DNA of 64,000 nucleotides, taken from positions 248,001-312,000 of the forward strand of contig NZ_OMPS01000046.1 of NCBI RefSeq assembly GCF_900313035.1, given 5' to 3'. The notes below the pieces were generated by a model. It saw only the letters and a program-made list of their open reading frames with translations. It was not told the DNA's origin and made no database searches. Positions 18,001-27,191 of the stretch are shown piece by piece. The position numbers and the translations under genes were made by a program. This DNA is from Ruegeria sp. EL01 (GTDB lineage Bacteria; Pseudomonadota; Alphaproteobacteria; Rhodobacterales; Rhodobacteraceae). How positions within the stretch are numbered: position 1 is the first letter of the stretch; each line of letters starts with the position of its first letter.

Positions 18001-18208
18001 TCTCGGGGACTCTGAAACCAGCGTTACAGTGTTCTCTTCGACAAATAATCTGACCTTTGCATCGACGGATTTCACTGGCGCGAGTGTCTCGGTTGGCTAC
18101 GAGCAAGAAATCAAGCACGATTTGCTGCTGGAAGTAACGGCTGAAAAAGAGATCGGTGACGCAGCGCAGGGACCGTTCTTCCAAGCCGGGCTGAGGTGGT
18201 CGTTCTAA
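15098..18208 (+). CDS. Giant autotransporter adhesin, C-terminal part with beta-barrel domain
   Basis: This frame is open from upstream of 14969 and continues the same repeats (about 20 more NTGSI-type units). It ends in an autotransporter beta-barrel of roughly 270 residues that starts near GAFRPFVEVEA and closes with GLRWSF, the expected C-terminal aromatic residue for outer-membrane insertion. The first ATG in frame (15098) has no ribosome site and no signal peptide, so this part is unlikely to be made or exported alone. It belongs with the preceding entry as one gene. A strong terminator follows at 18249. Confidence 0.75.
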   Translation: MSRGLDGSVMNTGTITTQAVAEESDANAYGVYSSRGVTGSFVNTGTITAKAISRQDDATAVGFYVSDSMDENIVNTGSISISATAADSAEGRGIKVSGTFDGDFVNTGSISVNTTVSSSPSAPTGPSGPPRPPSATSPEAIGVYVKDKVTGNLVTTGAIDVTAASNEDVAAAAVYLAGDLNGDFTNTGSISVSTSSSDGKGTSTGLLVKGAMTGRVGNSGNVNISALDTTSAEAVAFDLESGLTGSFVNTGTINVHARDTVEDEVEAFGLRVANGMTGNIVNTGVMNIRGEGYSSVTATAFEIRGGLTGDFTNTGTINAVAIDQTDEAYAYGLYVRDGMDGNIGNSGTVSVRGDGNSSATVAGFYISGGLTGNFVNTGSISAVATDETEEAEAYGLHVRSGMTGDITNTGSISARGDGYSEATVAGIYISGGLTGNVSNTGSITVHATDNTISAEAYGLYVSGGLTGNVTNSGSITVTSDGGTSADATSYGIYSSSGFDGTLSNSGSITATSVSNTEEATARGITLRSKVDGSIFNGNSISVSATGATEADAQAIYLSGVTTADITNSGTLTATAMLVNGTPGADADATGVSVRDMQGVFSNTGMITATASGGANADAYGLYFDNFDGVITDVGEISATSDGGDAYAIYLGTGTGTLNVDSTDKVSGLIRVQDHNVNLDAQGGSAVFRFEDAAPGVGSFATTVSDSTLAWYVQDENGAAPIYAVVDSAGIAPSGDVVAFYGSVIGGSTGALSYGQQDQVSRSSSFDPARGAIGAFRPFVEVEAADRRFKASSGADTDVSVANGSAGYSGQLENGLALALRAGVFHADGDNASDFDTDGFYLDAALGRQIGAYTFEAGLGYGWLSTNSTREITGSPNASGEYDSTLLTAYVGVDRVFEVNSTLDMVGFADVRYTRQENDGYTETGSIANATVGDNTVEVVEARLGVEAEMSVGHGGLVFGQLSGVVRRDLGDSETSVTVFSSTNNLTFASTDFTGASVSVGYEQEIKHDLLLEVTAEKEIGDAAQGPFFQAGLRWSF

Positions 18209-18572
18209 GCTCGAACCACTGTGCCATGACCAGTTGGTCGGTACGGGTCATGCTCTCCCAATAAATTGGGGGAGCATGTTTTTTTCCTGTCGACTGACGA
18301 GGTGATGTCGGGACGTGAACTATCGGCTCTGTAACCATTTTGGCCTGTAAATGTCGCCTAACCTTCTGTTGAATGAGGCCGCGGAGTTCGGCGGCGGAAC
18401 GAACAGGAATTTGTACGAAGAAAATGATCAAAACCAGCCAAGTGCAGCGTATGCGTGTATGACAGCATTTGCTTAGAAAACTCCTTTCGACAACTCGGAT
18501 GGCATCTAGAACGAAGTTGCCCTATCTCTGTCGACGTTAGGCGCTTGTCTCGCAACCAACTGGAGGTCTCAC
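18209..18572. other. Intergenic stretch after the autotransporter
   Basis: This 364-bp gap carries the terminator at 18249-18287 and, at its right end, the ribosome site (ggagg) of the DUF1989 gene. No further gene or repeat is seen between. Confidence 0.5.
18249..18287 (+). terminator. Rho-independent terminator of the autotransporter gene
   Basis: CATGCTC and GAGCATG form a stem, extended by CCCAA/TTGGG around a TAAA loop, followed by seven T residues. It lies about 40 bp after the stop codon. Confidence 0.85.
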
Positions 18573-19442
18573 GTGAAATCAGAAAATCCAAGCTTCACGC
18601 CGCCTCAGGATGCCGAAACGCGTAAGGGTATTCTGCCAGTTATTTGTTACCCGCCTGATAGCCTCGATCCACCCGATTTGAGTGGTCTCAGTGAACTGAG
18701 GCGGACGGCTCAAAAATCTGCAGAAACCACGGCGGCTCCGCGCGATGCGGCTTGCATAGACGTGCCCGCCGGGGCGTTCTTCCGCATCGTCTCGGTCGAA
18801 GGCGCACAGGTTGGTGATCTGAACCTTTGGAACAAGCATGACCTGACCGAGCGGTTCTACTCGGGAAAAACCCGGGCGCTGCACGGCACGCATCTGTCGA
18901 CCGGCGACCGAATGTGGTCAAGTTTTCCAACTATGCACCCAATGGCAACCATCGTCGAAGACACGCTTGACTGGTATGGCTTTGATGAGTTTGGAGGATC
19001 AGTGCATGACGTCATTGGCACCCGCTGCGATCCTTACACCGGACGGTTGCTGTCTGGCCATGACTATCACCATTGCTGTCATTCCAATCTGACGCGCGCC
19101 TTGGCCAGTCATTGCAATCTGCCTTTGCACGAAGCTGAGATGCACGTGCACGACGTTTTGAATGTTTTCATGTGCACCGGTTTTACCCGCGATACTGGTC
19201 AGTACTTCATGAAGGCAAGCCCAGTGCGTCCCGGGGATTACCTGGAGTTTCATGCAGAAATTGACCTTGTGGTTGGTCTTTCAGCATGTCCAGGCGGCGA
19301 CTGCTCATCCGAACATTCTTCGGACATTGCGTCCTGCTATCCACTTTTGATCGAGGTGTACGATCCCGGAGAAGATGTTCGCGCGGCGCATCGACAACCC
19401 AAGGTATCTGCATACAACCGGACCCACGGCATCGCGGGGTAA
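18573..19442 (+). CDS. DUF1989 / urea carboxylase-associated family protein
   Basis: The 289-aa protein starts at GTG with a GGAGG site nine bases upstream. It contains the DUF1989 core: VPAGAFFRIVSVEGAQVGDLNLWN, then ALHGTHLSTGDRMWS, DVIGTRCDPYT, and a Cys/His-rich stretch HDYHHCCHSNLTRAL that probably binds metal. Members are found beside urea carboxylase genes or related nitrogen genes, and some take part in amide or guanidine metabolism, but no such genes are adjacent here. A cytosolic enzyme is likely; the reaction is not established from context. Confidence 0.75.
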   Translation: MKSENPSFTPPQDAETRKGILPVICYPPDSLDPPDLSGLSELRRTAQKSAETTAAPRDAACIDVPAGAFFRIVSVEGAQVGDLNLWNKHDLTERFYSGKTRALHGTHLSTGDRMWSSFPTMHPMATIVEDTLDWYGFDEFGGSVHDVIGTRCDPYTGRLLSGHDYHHCCHSNLTRALASHCNLPLHEAEMHVHDVLNVFMCTGFTRDTGQYFMKASPVRPGDYLEFHAEIDLVVGLSACPGGDCSSEHSSDIASCYPLLIEVYDPGEDVRAAHRQPKVSAYNRTHGIAG

Positions 19443-19966
19443 GAGATTCGTGGCGCCAAATGCCACCGCTTACATCGTTTCTGATGAAGAGTGTCGTAAG
19501 CTTTTGTCATGGTCGGAAACCTACTCTGATCATCTGGATGACTAGGTTTCAGCGCCACGCCGGGGTTGACGGATGTACTAGGGTTTTCTGACATCGGTGT
19601 GCAGATGATCTGGTGCAGACAACATGTGCAAAGTGCGGTGCAGATCAAAACCAGCGAACACGAGCAAGATCAAAAGACCAACCGGGGGTTGGACAAAGGT
19701 CCGCTTTGGTTCCGCATCCGGCGCGAGCTGCAAGCCGCGCAGCGCAAACTGGGATGGCAGTTGGGCGGTCAGACACAGGTGTTGAAACAGGGCGGTCACG
19801 TTGGCTTCATTCCATGCGCGGACGATTTGCAGGTTTAACTAGGACTTTGGCGTGAGCATCGCTGCTTGAGTTCCTGGCCAGCCCCCCGAAAAACATCAAT
19901 AACGTTAACAAAATACGCGTTTTGATATAGTGTTATTATGTTCGTTAGAGGCAACGCCGGGGTGGT
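19443..19966. other. Intergenic stretch between DUF1989 and hemoglobin genes
   Basis: This 524-bp gap contains no convincing gene. A 31-codon GTG frame (19450-19545) directly after the DUF1989 stop and a hydrophobic minus-strand frame (about 19578-19799) are possible but have weak starts and no relatives I recognise. An AT-rich patch at 19905-19940 is the likely promoter region of the hemoglobin gene. Confidence 0.4.
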
Positions 19967-19969
19967 CGT

Positions 19970-20338
19970 GTGGCGCAGACGCTTTATGAAAAATATGGTG
20001 GCTTCAAAACGATTAGCCGGGTTGTGATGTTGTTTTACGAAATGGCTTTGGATTCGGACCAGATCGGCGACTATTTCGAAGATATTGATATGCCACGCCT
20101 GATTGATCACCAGACGAAGTTTGTGTCTTCGCTGATTGGTGGCCCAGCCTCGTTCGGCGATGACCGGATCGAAGCAGTTCATCGTCACTTGAACATTTCC
20201 CATACCGATTTTGATGAGATGGCCGCCCTGTTTGGCGAGGCTTTGGCAGAGCATGGGATGTCAGACAGCGATGTAAAAGCGGCGATGGTCGCGATTGAGG
20301 GGAAACGATCCATCATTGTTGCCCGACACGCTGCATGA
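19970..20338 (+). CDS. Truncated hemoglobin, group I type
   Basis: The 122-aa protein starts at GTG and has the truncated-hemoglobin pattern: LYEKYGGF at the N-terminus, FY in helix B, a short DIDMPRLIDHQTKFV helix E, the GGP turn, and VHRHLNI with the proximal haem-ligating histidine. Such proteins bind O2 and NO and often help detoxify NO in the cytoplasm. Length agrees with group I (about 120 aa). It is flanked by non-coding DNA and is probably transcribed alone. Confidence 0.85.
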   Translation: MAQTLYEKYGGFKTISRVVMLFYEMALDSDQIGDYFEDIDMPRLIDHQTKFVSSLIGGPASFGDDRIEAVHRHLNISHTDFDEMAALFGEALAEHGMSDSDVKAAMVAIEGKRSIIVARHAA

Positions 20339-20563
20339 GTTTTGACCATCAGTCCACAGCCACAACCCGCTATCGAGGTCTGTACTGTTATCGTTGTCGC
20401 ATCCGGCCTGATGTTTATGCTTCACAATGGGCAATCTTGACTGGCGCAATGAGAGCCACCCTCCTGAATGACGGGCGTGCATTGGGTTAGGGGACGTCGT
20501 GGAAACGGTCATCGGCATTCAGAAACTGTTCCCGTTGGGTTCCGTCCGGCTCTGAACATCGCG

Positions 20564-21178
20564 TCACTCGTCCTGAGGAACCAAACCCAGACCTCTGAGG
20601 TAAATGCCAATACCGCTTTCCAGCAGATCCTCCGGCGGGAAAGGGGATGTCGCGCCGGTGTTACGCGCATAAAGCTCTACAACACCATGGCTCATCGCCC
20701 AGATATGCGCACTGAACATCGCAGCAGGAGGGCGCTTTTCCGGTGGGATATGTTGGGATAAATCATCGGCGGCTTTTTCAAGCACGCTTTTTGCGCGGTT
20801 GGCCGCCAGCGACAATTCAGGGGTGCGGTTCAGCGAAATCCCACTTTCGAACATCGCGATGTAGTGGCCGGGATGTTTTCGCGCAAAGGCCAGATAGGCG
20901 CGGCCAGTGGCTTCGAAGGCGGCAAGGGCTGATGGCTGCCCCTTGTCATAGGCGTATTGCATCAGATCGGCAAACATCTCAAAGCCTTGCCTGGCAGCTT
21001 CTGCAATCAGATCTTCGCGGCCGTGAAAATGTCGATACACGGCCGCTGGCGTCACGCCCGCCGTTTTAGCCGCCTCAGAGAGTGTGAAACCTGTCGGCCC
21101 CTTTTCTTCGATCAGAGACAAAGCAGCCTCGATCAAGGCTTGTTTCAGGTTTCCGTGGTGATAACCGCGTTTCGTCAT
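20564..21178 (-). CDS. TetR family transcriptional regulator
   Basis: From the ATG at 21178 (204 aa) the protein opens with KRGYHHGNLKQALIEAALSLIEEKG and the TetR helix-turn-helix FTLSEAAKTAGVTPAAVYRHF, followed by a C-terminal helical ligand domain of the type seen in WHG-domain TetR regulators. The longer frame to 21220 needs a non-ATG start without a ribosome site. The closest possible target is the sterol desaturase family gene upstream on the same strand, but ligand and regulon are unknown. Confidence 0.85.
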   Translation of the reverse strand: MTKRGYHHGNLKQALIEAALSLIEEKGPTGFTLSEAAKTAGVTPAAVYRHFHGREDLIAEAARQGFEMFADLMQYAYDKGQPSALAAFEATGRAYLAFARKHPGHYIAMFESGISLNRTPELSLAANRAKSVLEKAADDLSQHIPPEKRPPAAMFSAHIWAMSHGVVELYARNTGATSPFPPEDLLESGIGIYLRGLGLVPQDE

Positions 21179-21292
21179 CCCGGGCTCAGGCACCTTTGCG
21201 CTAAAGACAATTGAGACCAAAGAGATAGTGTATCAGGATAGGTTCGTCCAACGCTTGAGAGGTCGCAGGCCCATTATTTCATGACCTGAGGA

Positions 21293-22324
21293 TTAGTTGC
21301 TCTCGGCAGAGTTCACATGTGTGGCTTCTTGTTCCGACCGGATTTCGGCGGTGGATCCTGTCAAAGCACCTCGGGGATCCTTCTTCAAAAGGGCGTAAGC
21401 GTTTCTGAATGGGCGAAAATACAAAACAACGGGATCATTCCACGTTCCGTCTTCGCCATTTCCCAAACCATAATCTATGTTTTCTTTCGATTTTGGCGAG
21501 TACAGTGTTCCAGCACTCCAATCCCATATCGCAAAGATAAAGCCCATGTTTTTATCCCAATGTTTACGGGCCTTTGAGTGATGAATTTGATGTTGTGCAG
21601 GGCTTACAAAAACATGCTGAACCCAATCGGGATATTGCAGCCAGACATGGCTGTGCCGGAGATTGAAGGCGGCGATGAAAAAGACGAAGACAATGATGTT
21701 CAAGCCAAACAACGTAAATGCTCGCGCATCATTTCCAAAATATTGATCAAGGAGCGCCACAGCGACCCCAACGAAAAAGCCGCTTAATAACGACGAGATG
21801 ATTTCCTCGACCGGATGCATGCGTGAGGCGGTGAGCGGTGTCATGACTTCGGCAGAGTGGTGGACTTTGTGGAACTCCCACAAGAAGGGGATCTTGTGGA
21901 AAATGTAATGCCCAAACCAAAGCGCCCCGTCGAATACGAGGACAGCCACCGCTGTATAGAATACCGACACAGCAAGGGAGGATTCATATGGCCCATCCGT
22001 TGCAGGCCCCAGGATTTTCTCGACGACATCGTACCAGAACGGAACCTGTAACAAGATCGATGCGTAGATCGCGCCGATGATAGATTTGTTCAAGAAAAAC
22101 ATGACGTAATCAGCTTTTGCTGATTTATGGGTCAGCACGTCCCAAGGAAGCAGCCAATTGAGCAGATCTTTCAGAGATTTGCCCTGCCGCACCTTTCTGG
22201 TTCGATAGAAGACAAAAATCGCTGCCGCCAGTGCCGTGCCCATGTGAACCAGGGACAAACGGTTTGTCGGATCAAAGAACAACTCAAAAGGGTGCCGCAG
22301 CGCGGCGAATATTTCCTCAACCAT
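21293..22324 (-). CDS. Sterol desaturase / fatty acid hydroxylase family protein
   Basis: This 343-aa membrane protein has the family's histidine clusters for a di-iron centre: HYIFHKIPFLWEFHKVHHS (HxxxH and HxxHH) and, after further membrane helices, HQIHHSKARKHWDKN. Four or more hydrophobic segments place it in the inner membrane. Members hydroxylate or desaturate lipids such as sterols, carotenoids or ornithine lipids; the substrate is not evident here. It lies between the TetR gene and ppk2 with no overlap. Confidence 0.85.
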   Translation of the reverse strand: MVEEIFAALRHPFELFFDPTNRLSLVHMGTALAAAIFVFYRTRKVRQGKSLKDLLNWLLPWDVLTHKSAKADYVMFFLNKSIIGAIYASILLQVPFWYDVVEKILGPATDGPYESSLAVSVFYTAVAVLVFDGALWFGHYIFHKIPFLWEFHKVHHSAEVMTPLTASRMHPVEEIISSLLSGFFVGVAVALLDQYFGNDARAFTLFGLNIIVFVFFIAAFNLRHSHVWLQYPDWVQHVFVSPAQHQIHHSKARKHWDKNMGFIFAIWDWSAGTLYSPKSKENIDYGLGNGEDGTWNDPVVLYFRPFRNAYALLKKDPRGALTGSTAEIRSEQEATHVNSAESN

Positions 22325-22454
22325 CGAGAGAACCTGTCTGCATCTCGCTTTTTAAGCTGAAAACCTGACGCATGTCGACGGCTTCTCGGCGGCAGAAATG
22401 CGGCGGCGATGTGTCATTTTCTACATGAACTTGCTTTAATTGAGGGCCGCAATT

Positions 22455-23324
22455 CTATGCATCCCAGATTACCGGTCCGCCGCAGATTTTTCTATCAATC
22501 GAGCCAAGATTCTTGGTCTTTTTCTCTTCGTAATCAAGCGCGTGCAGCACGGTTCGAATCGCTGAAAGACGGGCGCGTTTCTTGTCATCGGACCGTATGA
22601 TCGTCCAGGGGCTGCTGTCAGTATGAGACCGTGTCAATGTTTCTGAAATGGACTGAGTGTACGCGTCCCATTTGTCCAGACCGGCAACGTCAATCGGGCT
22701 TAACTTCCATTGCTTCAACGGGTCAGTCTCGCGTGCCAGAAAACGGTTCAATTGCTCAGCCCGCCCAACGTTCAGCCAGAACTTGAACAGGTGAATTCCA
22801 TCATCCACCAATCCAGTCTCCAATGGCAGGACCTGTCGAAAAAAGCGTTCTCTTTCCTTTGGTGTGCAAAATCCAAAGACATTCTCAACTACGCCGCGGT
22901 TGTACCAGCTGCGATCGAAAAACACGATTTCCCCGGCTGCAGGTAAGTGCGGGATGTAGCGTTGAAAGTACCACTGACTTCGTTCTGTATCCGACGGTTT
23001 GGATAGTGCGACGTTTCGGGCACCGCGTGGATTGAGGTTTTCACGAAAGCGCTTGATGGTTCCGCCTTTGCCGGCCGCATCCCGACCTTCAAAGATAATC
23101 GCAACTCTTTGACCGGTCTCCTTTACCCAAGACTGCATCTTGACCAACTCGATCTGCAGCGCGTCCATCTGATCTTGATAGTCGCTGGATTTCATTTTTT
23201 CGGGGTAGGGATAGGTGGGGTTCAGGATATCGCCCTTATTGGCGTTTTTGATTTCTTCGCGTACGCTTTTGGGTGCGCCCTTGCGATAATACTTTTCGAT
23301 GGAACCTTTTTCCGACCGGGCCAT
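22455..23324 (-). CDS. ppk2: Polyphosphate kinase 2
   Basis: The 289-aa protein is a single-domain PPK2. It has Walker [11 protein letters not shown], the RxxxNPRG segment, Walker [14 protein letters not shown] and the lid [11 protein letters not shown]2 enzymes move phosphate between polyphosphate and nucleotides, in alphaproteobacteria often making ATP or GTP from the diphosphate. The N-terminal 70 residues are charged and typical for the family. It is a single gene on the minus strand with short gaps on both sides. Confidence 0.9.
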   Translation of the reverse strand: MARSEKGSIEKYYRKGAPKSVREEIKNANKGDILNPTYPYPEKMKSSDYQDQMDALQIELVKMQSWVKETGQRVAIIFEGRDAAGKGGTIKRFRENLNPRGARNVALSKPSDTERSQWYFQRYIPHLPAAGEIVFFDRSWYNRGVVENVFGFCTPKERERFFRQVLPLETGLVDDGIHLFKFWLNVGRAEQLNRFLARETDPLKQWKLSPIDVAGLDKWDAYTQSISETLTRSHTDSSPWTIIRSDDKKRARLSAIRTVLHALDYEEKKTKNLGSIDRKICGGPVIWDA

Positions 23325-23373
23325 GTGCTACCTCGCAATAAAATCCAATTCTTACTATGGATTAGGTGTCGGC

Positions 23374-24333
23374 TTAACGCAAACCTGCGCGCTCGGTGGC
23401 GCGGTCGATCGCTGCCGCAACCTCTGGTGCTGCGACAACCTGCGGCATATGCCCGATGCCTGGCAATGCGATCAGTTCGGCGCCTGGGATCTGTTCGATC
23501 AGACGTTCGGAATGCCAACCCAGCCCGACAGTGTCATCTGCCGTGCCGTGCACGATTTCGGTCGGAACAAAAATCTCGCCATATCGGGGTTGCAACTGGG
23601 TGATCTCATCCAGAAGGTTTGCGCGCTGTTTGGCATTCGCGTGCATTGAGGCGCGGCGAACAGTCAGTTGAGGCCCGAAATGTTCAGCGTAGCCGTCAGG
23701 CGCTTTTTGGGGTGCGAAGACCGTATCGAGCGCTTGAGTTACATACCAATCGGGAACAAATGCCGTAATCAGGGGCAGGACGAGAGCGCTCCCTGCCGAA
23801 GTCGACGCCAGCCTGTTGAAGCCATCCAGTGGCGTTTCCCATGGTATCGCAGCCGGAGCAATCAGGACCAGCGCCGAGATGTTGTCAGGGCGCGTGATGG
23901 CCCAGGCCAATGAAACCGAACCGCCATAGCTTTGCCCGGCCACGATTGGTTTGTCGGCGCCAAGCAGCGCGGCGGCCCGCTGTAATACATCCGCCTGCTC
24001 GATGATGGTTTCTCCATCCGGGTTGAAACTGTCGGAATATCCAAGACCGGGTCGGTCAAAAACGATAACGCGGTAGTGCTCGGCCAGGATCGGGGCGAGG
24101 GCGAAGGTCATGTCACGGGTGTTTCCGCTGGATCCGTGGATCAACACGACATCGGGGCCTTCGCCCATCACGACAGCATGAACCGCGACACCGTCGATAT
24201 CCAGCATTTCACCTTCTGGCGGAAAGGCGGCTTCGGCCAGGGCCTCTTGTTGCGCCGCGCGCCACATCGATACCAACGCAAGGCCAAGGACCGCAAGGCC
24301 CAAAGATATCAGTAATTTAACGGCCAATGTCAT
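23374..24333 (-). CDS. Membrane-anchored alpha/beta hydrolase
   Basis: The 319-aa protein starts with a hydrophobic segment (about 4-23) that should act as an uncleaved anchor, so the catalytic domain likely faces the periplasm. Triad elements are visible: [11 protein letters not shown] (oxyanion hole), AGQSYGGS (nucleophile serine), HGTADDTVG (acid) and LPGIGHMPQ (histidine). The substrate is unknown. Its ATG lies inside the last codons of metA (17-bp overlap), so it is translationally coupled to metA. Confidence 0.85.
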   Translation of the reverse strand: MTLAVKLLISLGLAVLGLALVSMWRAAQQEALAEAAFPPEGEMLDIDGVAVHAVVMGEGPDVVLIHGSSGNTRDMTFALAPILAEHYRVIVFDRPGLGYSDSFNPDGETIIEQADVLQRAAALLGADKPIVAGQSYGGSVSLAWAITRPDNISALVLIAPAAIPWETPLDGFNRLASTSAGSALVLPLITAFVPDWYVTQALDTVFAPQKAPDGYAEHFGPQLTVRRASMHANAKQRANLLDEITQLQPRYGEIFVPTEIVHGTADDTVGLGWHSERLIEQIPGAELIALPGIGHMPQVVAAPEVAAAIDRATERAGLR

Positions 24334-25234
24334 TCATATCGAAAGGGGTGGTCTGGTAGATTTCATTGATCCAATTCCCATACAAAAGATGCCCATGACT
24401 GCGCCACCGGTTCTGTGGGGTCTGGGCCGGATCATCGTCTGGGTAGTAGTTGATCGGTACATTGATCGGCGTGCCATTGGCCACATCGCGGTCATATTCC
24501 TGTTTCAACGTATCACTGTCGTATTCGAAGTGGTTGAAGATATAGAGCGCCCGATGCGATCTGTCCTCGACCAGACAGGGGCCAACGTCATCGCTGCCCA
24601 GCAACGTGGTCAGACCGGGCGCGCCATCAATTTCGGCCTGCTTCATTTCCGTCCAACGACTGACAGGGATGACGCAATCATCTGAAAACCCACGCAAAAA
24701 CGGAGAGGCTTGGTTCAGGTTCTGGTGCCGAAAACACCCAAATGCCTTGGCGTCCAGCATGTGCTTTTCAACGCCGTGGAAGTGGTTGATCATGGCCATC
24801 CCACCCCAGCAGACACCAAAGGTCGAATGGACGTTGGTTTGGGTCCAGTCGAAAACTTCGCTGATTTCATCCCAGTATGTCACGTCGGCAAAATCCAAAT
24901 GCTCGATAGGCGCACCAGTTATGATGAGACCATCAAACTTCTGATCCCTTATCTCCTGAAAGGGGCGATAAAACTCGGCCATATGAACCGCTGCGGTATT
25001 CTTTGTCCTGTGCTCGGTCATGCGGATCAGCGACAGATCGATCTGCAAAGGGGTGGCGCCAATCAACCGGGCAAACTGGTTTTCGGTCTGGATCTTCTTG
25101 GGCATCAGGTTCAACAACCCGATGCGCAAGGGGCGAATATCCTGACGCATTGCCTGATCTTCGTCCATGACCATGACACCCTCTTGGGTCAGGACGTCAT
25201 AAGCGGGCAGGTCTGAAGGGATCTTAATGGGCAT
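24317..25234 (-). CDS. metA: Homoserine O-acyltransferase MetA (probably acetyl-CoA-specific)
   Basis: This 305-aa protein is a MetA-family homoserine O-acyltransferase, the first committed step to methionine. The catalytic cysteine is Cys142 in [10 protein letters not shown], the histidine and glutamate of the triad lie in HFEYDSDTL, and homologous positions match E. coli MetA numbering. Position 111 in [10 protein letters not shown] is glutamate. In characterised MetA proteins Gly111 goes with succinyl-CoA and Glu111 with acetyl-CoA, so this is predicted to make O-acetylhomoserine. The downstream hydrolase gene overlaps its end. Confidence 0.92.
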   Translation of the reverse strand: MPIKIPSDLPAYDVLTQEGVMVMDEDQAMRQDIRPLRIGLLNLMPKKIQTENQFARLIGATPLQIDLSLIRMTEHRTKNTAAVHMAEFYRPFQEIRDQKFDGLIITGAPIEHLDFADVTYWDEISEVFDWTQTNVHSTFGVCWGGMAMINHFHGVEKHMLDAKAFGCFRHQNLNQASPFLRGFSDDCVIPVSRWTEMKQAEIDGAPGLTTLLGSDDVGPCLVEDRSHRALYIFNHFEYDSDTLKQEYDRDVANGTPINVPINYYPDDDPAQTPQNRWRSHGHLLYGNWINEIYQTTPFDMNDIGR

Positions 25235-25272
25235 ATGCTCAGGCTTTTAAAGAGGTCATAGAAAGCTGGTAG

Positions 25273-26145
25273 TTAGGCGCAATTGGCTTGGGTCTCAAGG
25301 GTGCGTTCGATCAACTCATCGAAATCAGGGGCATCACGCACCTTGCTGACATCGCCTGAAGTGATTGTGACACCCCAATTCTTGGCCATGGCTTCGTATC
25401 TGGGCTGACGATGAGCGAGGGCTTGAGCGTAGGTCCAGCGAATGAAATCATCGGGGTCGACATCCGCCTCGGCGCATCCGTGTTGGTCCAGGTATTCCTC
25501 CCAGACGCGGGTGAGAAATTCGCCCTGGTAGGACATTGGTTTAGGGGCTTTGTCGAACCGCTTTATCAGCTCGGCGGTATGATCTTCGTCACCCTTCAGC
25601 CATACCATCAGAGTGTGTCGGGACAGTTCGCTCAGCAATTGATCGCCGGGATCGTTTGGGTCTGCCCATTCGCAGATGGATCCGCCGGTATCGCAGATGA
25701 AATGGGGGTATTGATACAGCCGCTGCGCTCGGTCGATGAAATACTCGGTGTCCAGCAGGGCATGAATTTCAGCCAGGCGAAACTGCTCTTGCCGGCGGCG
25801 GTACTCTGACATCTCAAGCCCGCCGAGATCTGGATTCCCTGGCTTTCCCAGATACGCCGCGACCGGGGTCAGGTTGTTAAATGATATGTTGGAGCCGATA
25901 TAGATCGAATCTGACAGTAACAGATCACGCAGGAACGGGATCTTCATGGCCTCGGCCTTGGCATTGTCGGTGATGTATTCGCCCATGTAGCGAGTGCCAA
26001 TCCGGTAGTCGATTGAGTAGTGAAACCAACCGCCCGAATCCCTCAGAATGTTCGACACATAGGTTTTACCCAGACCCGACATGCCGAAAAACAGCACTTT
26101 TTTTCGCGGCGCATTGCGCCAGTCTTCTGCCGAGCCGTAGATCAT
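25273..26145 (-). CDS. P-loop NTPase of unknown function
   Basis: From the ATG at 26145, which has an AAGGGA ribosome site, the protein is 290 aa. A longer frame to 26184 would need TTG. It carries a clear P-loop near the N-terminus, FFGMSGLGKTYVSNILR, followed by HYSIDYRIGTRY and later FICDTGGSICEW, a kinase-like arrangement rather than a AAA+ or ABC one. A small-molecule or nucleotide kinase fold is plausible. It is upstream of metA on the same strand with only 38 bp between, which suggests co-transcription. I do not know its substrate. Confidence 0.7.
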   Translation of the reverse strand: MIYGSAEDWRNAPRKKVLFFGMSGLGKTYVSNILRDSGGWFHYSIDYRIGTRYMGEYITDNAKAEAMKIPFLRDLLLSDSIYIGSNISFNNLTPVAAYLGKPGNPDLGGLEMSEYRRRQEQFRLAEIHALLDTEYFIDRAQRLYQYPHFICDTGGSICEWADPNDPGDQLLSELSRHTLMVWLKGDEDHTAELIKRFDKAPKPMSYQGEFLTRVWEEYLDQHGCAEADVDPDDFIRWTYAQALAHRQPRYEAMAKNWGVTITSGDVSKVRDAPDFDELIERTLETQANCA

Positions 26146-26193
26146 GTTCCACTGTCCCTTTTTAGCCTTTGCTAAATCGGGCAAGGGGCGGCG

Positions 26194-27090
26194 TCAATTG
26201 CGAGAACCGGAACGATTTAAGATCAACAGGCCCAGCGCAAGGACAGCGAAGCCGATGAAAGCCCTCGGTTCAAGGGCCTCGTCCCGCACTGCGGCGCCCA
26301 AAATGATCGCAACGGGCGGGATAACCAGCGTCACCAGCATCAGGTTGCCGCTGCCGGCCATGGCAAGCACTCGGTAGTACAACAGATATGCGCCGGCGGT
26401 GGCGATGATGGCGTAATACCCGATGGCGACCCATGTCACGAAAGGCAGGGCCAAGGTGGGGATGCCGTCGACCATCAGCGTGACCGGTAAGATCAGCACG
26501 GTCGATCCGGTGAGCATTCCGGCCGCTGCGACGATAGGCGAGAGACCGGACAGTGATTTCCGGGCCCATGCAGCGGCCAAAGCATACGAGATTGTTCCTG
26601 CAACAATTGCGAGTTGGGCTGTGCTTTGCAGGCTGAAGCTTGAGAAGTTCTGTATTCCGATCGCGATCGAAACGCCCAAAAATCCTAGTCCAACGCCTAA
26701 GAGGCGGGCTTTGGTCAGGCGTTCATCTTTGAAGAACATGGCCGCAATCAGGACACCGAACACTGCCGTAGCCGCGTTCAGAATCGCCGTCAGACCTGTG
26801 TCGATATAAAGCTGACCCCAAGCCATTAATGTGAACGGAATAGCGTTGTTCAACAAGCCCATCACTAAGAAAGCCAACCAGATTTTAGGACTGTTGGGGA
26901 GGCTCTGACGTTGAATCAATACGACCAACCAGAGAACCAGCATGGCCCAGAACGTGCGGTGTAAAACCGACGTCATCACCGGAATTGTATCCAGGGCAAT
27001 GCGGATCGACAAAAAAGACGCGCCCCAGATCAGGCCCAGCAACAAAAGTTCGGACCAAGCGCGAGGAGAGAGGTGTTTCTGAGTTTCCAT
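26194..27090 (-). CDS. EamA/DMT-superfamily transporter
   Basis: The 298-aa protein has ten hydrophobic segments in two fivefold EamA repeats, with the typical LLLGLIWGASFLSIRIAL at the N-terminus and MGLLNNAIPFTLMAWG in the middle. It is an inner-membrane drug/metabolite transporter, usually exporting amino acids or related compounds. It stands 48 bp upstream of the P-loop gene on the same strand. Substrate unknown. Confidence 0.88.
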   Translation of the reverse strand: METQKHLSPRAWSELLLLGLIWGASFLSIRIALDTIPVMTSVLHRTFWAMLVLWLVVLIQRQSLPNSPKIWLAFLVMGLLNNAIPFTLMAWGQLYIDTGLTAILNAATAVFGVLIAAMFFKDERLTKARLLGVGLGFLGVSIAIGIQNFSSFSLQSTAQLAIVAGTISYALAAAWARKSLSGLSPIVAAAGMLTGSTVLILPVTLMVDGIPTLALPFVTWVAIGYYAIIATAGAYLLYYRVLAMAGSGNLMLVTLVIPPVAIILGAAVRDEALEPRAFIGFAVLALGLLILNRSGSRN

Positions 27091-27138
27091 GGCACCACCT
27101 TTTCATTCGAATGGTCCCGGGGCGACCCGAAACTTGCG

Positions 27139-27171
27139 AAAAAAAAGGCCTCGCGAAAATCGCGAGGCCTT
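27139..27171 (-). terminator. Rho-independent terminator of the FadL-type gene
   Basis: GGCCTCGCG and CGCGAGGCC pair perfectly around a five-base loop, followed on the minus strand by a run of eight T. It lies about 20 bp after the stop of the outer-membrane protein gene. Confidence 0.9.
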
Positions 27172-27191
27172 CCTACCCTATGAGGGTTTGA

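Noticed and set aside
13389..18208. CRISPR-like repeat array
   Set aside because: The periodic repeats are in-frame beta-helix units of a coding sequence, with variable DNA sequence and no constant spacers.
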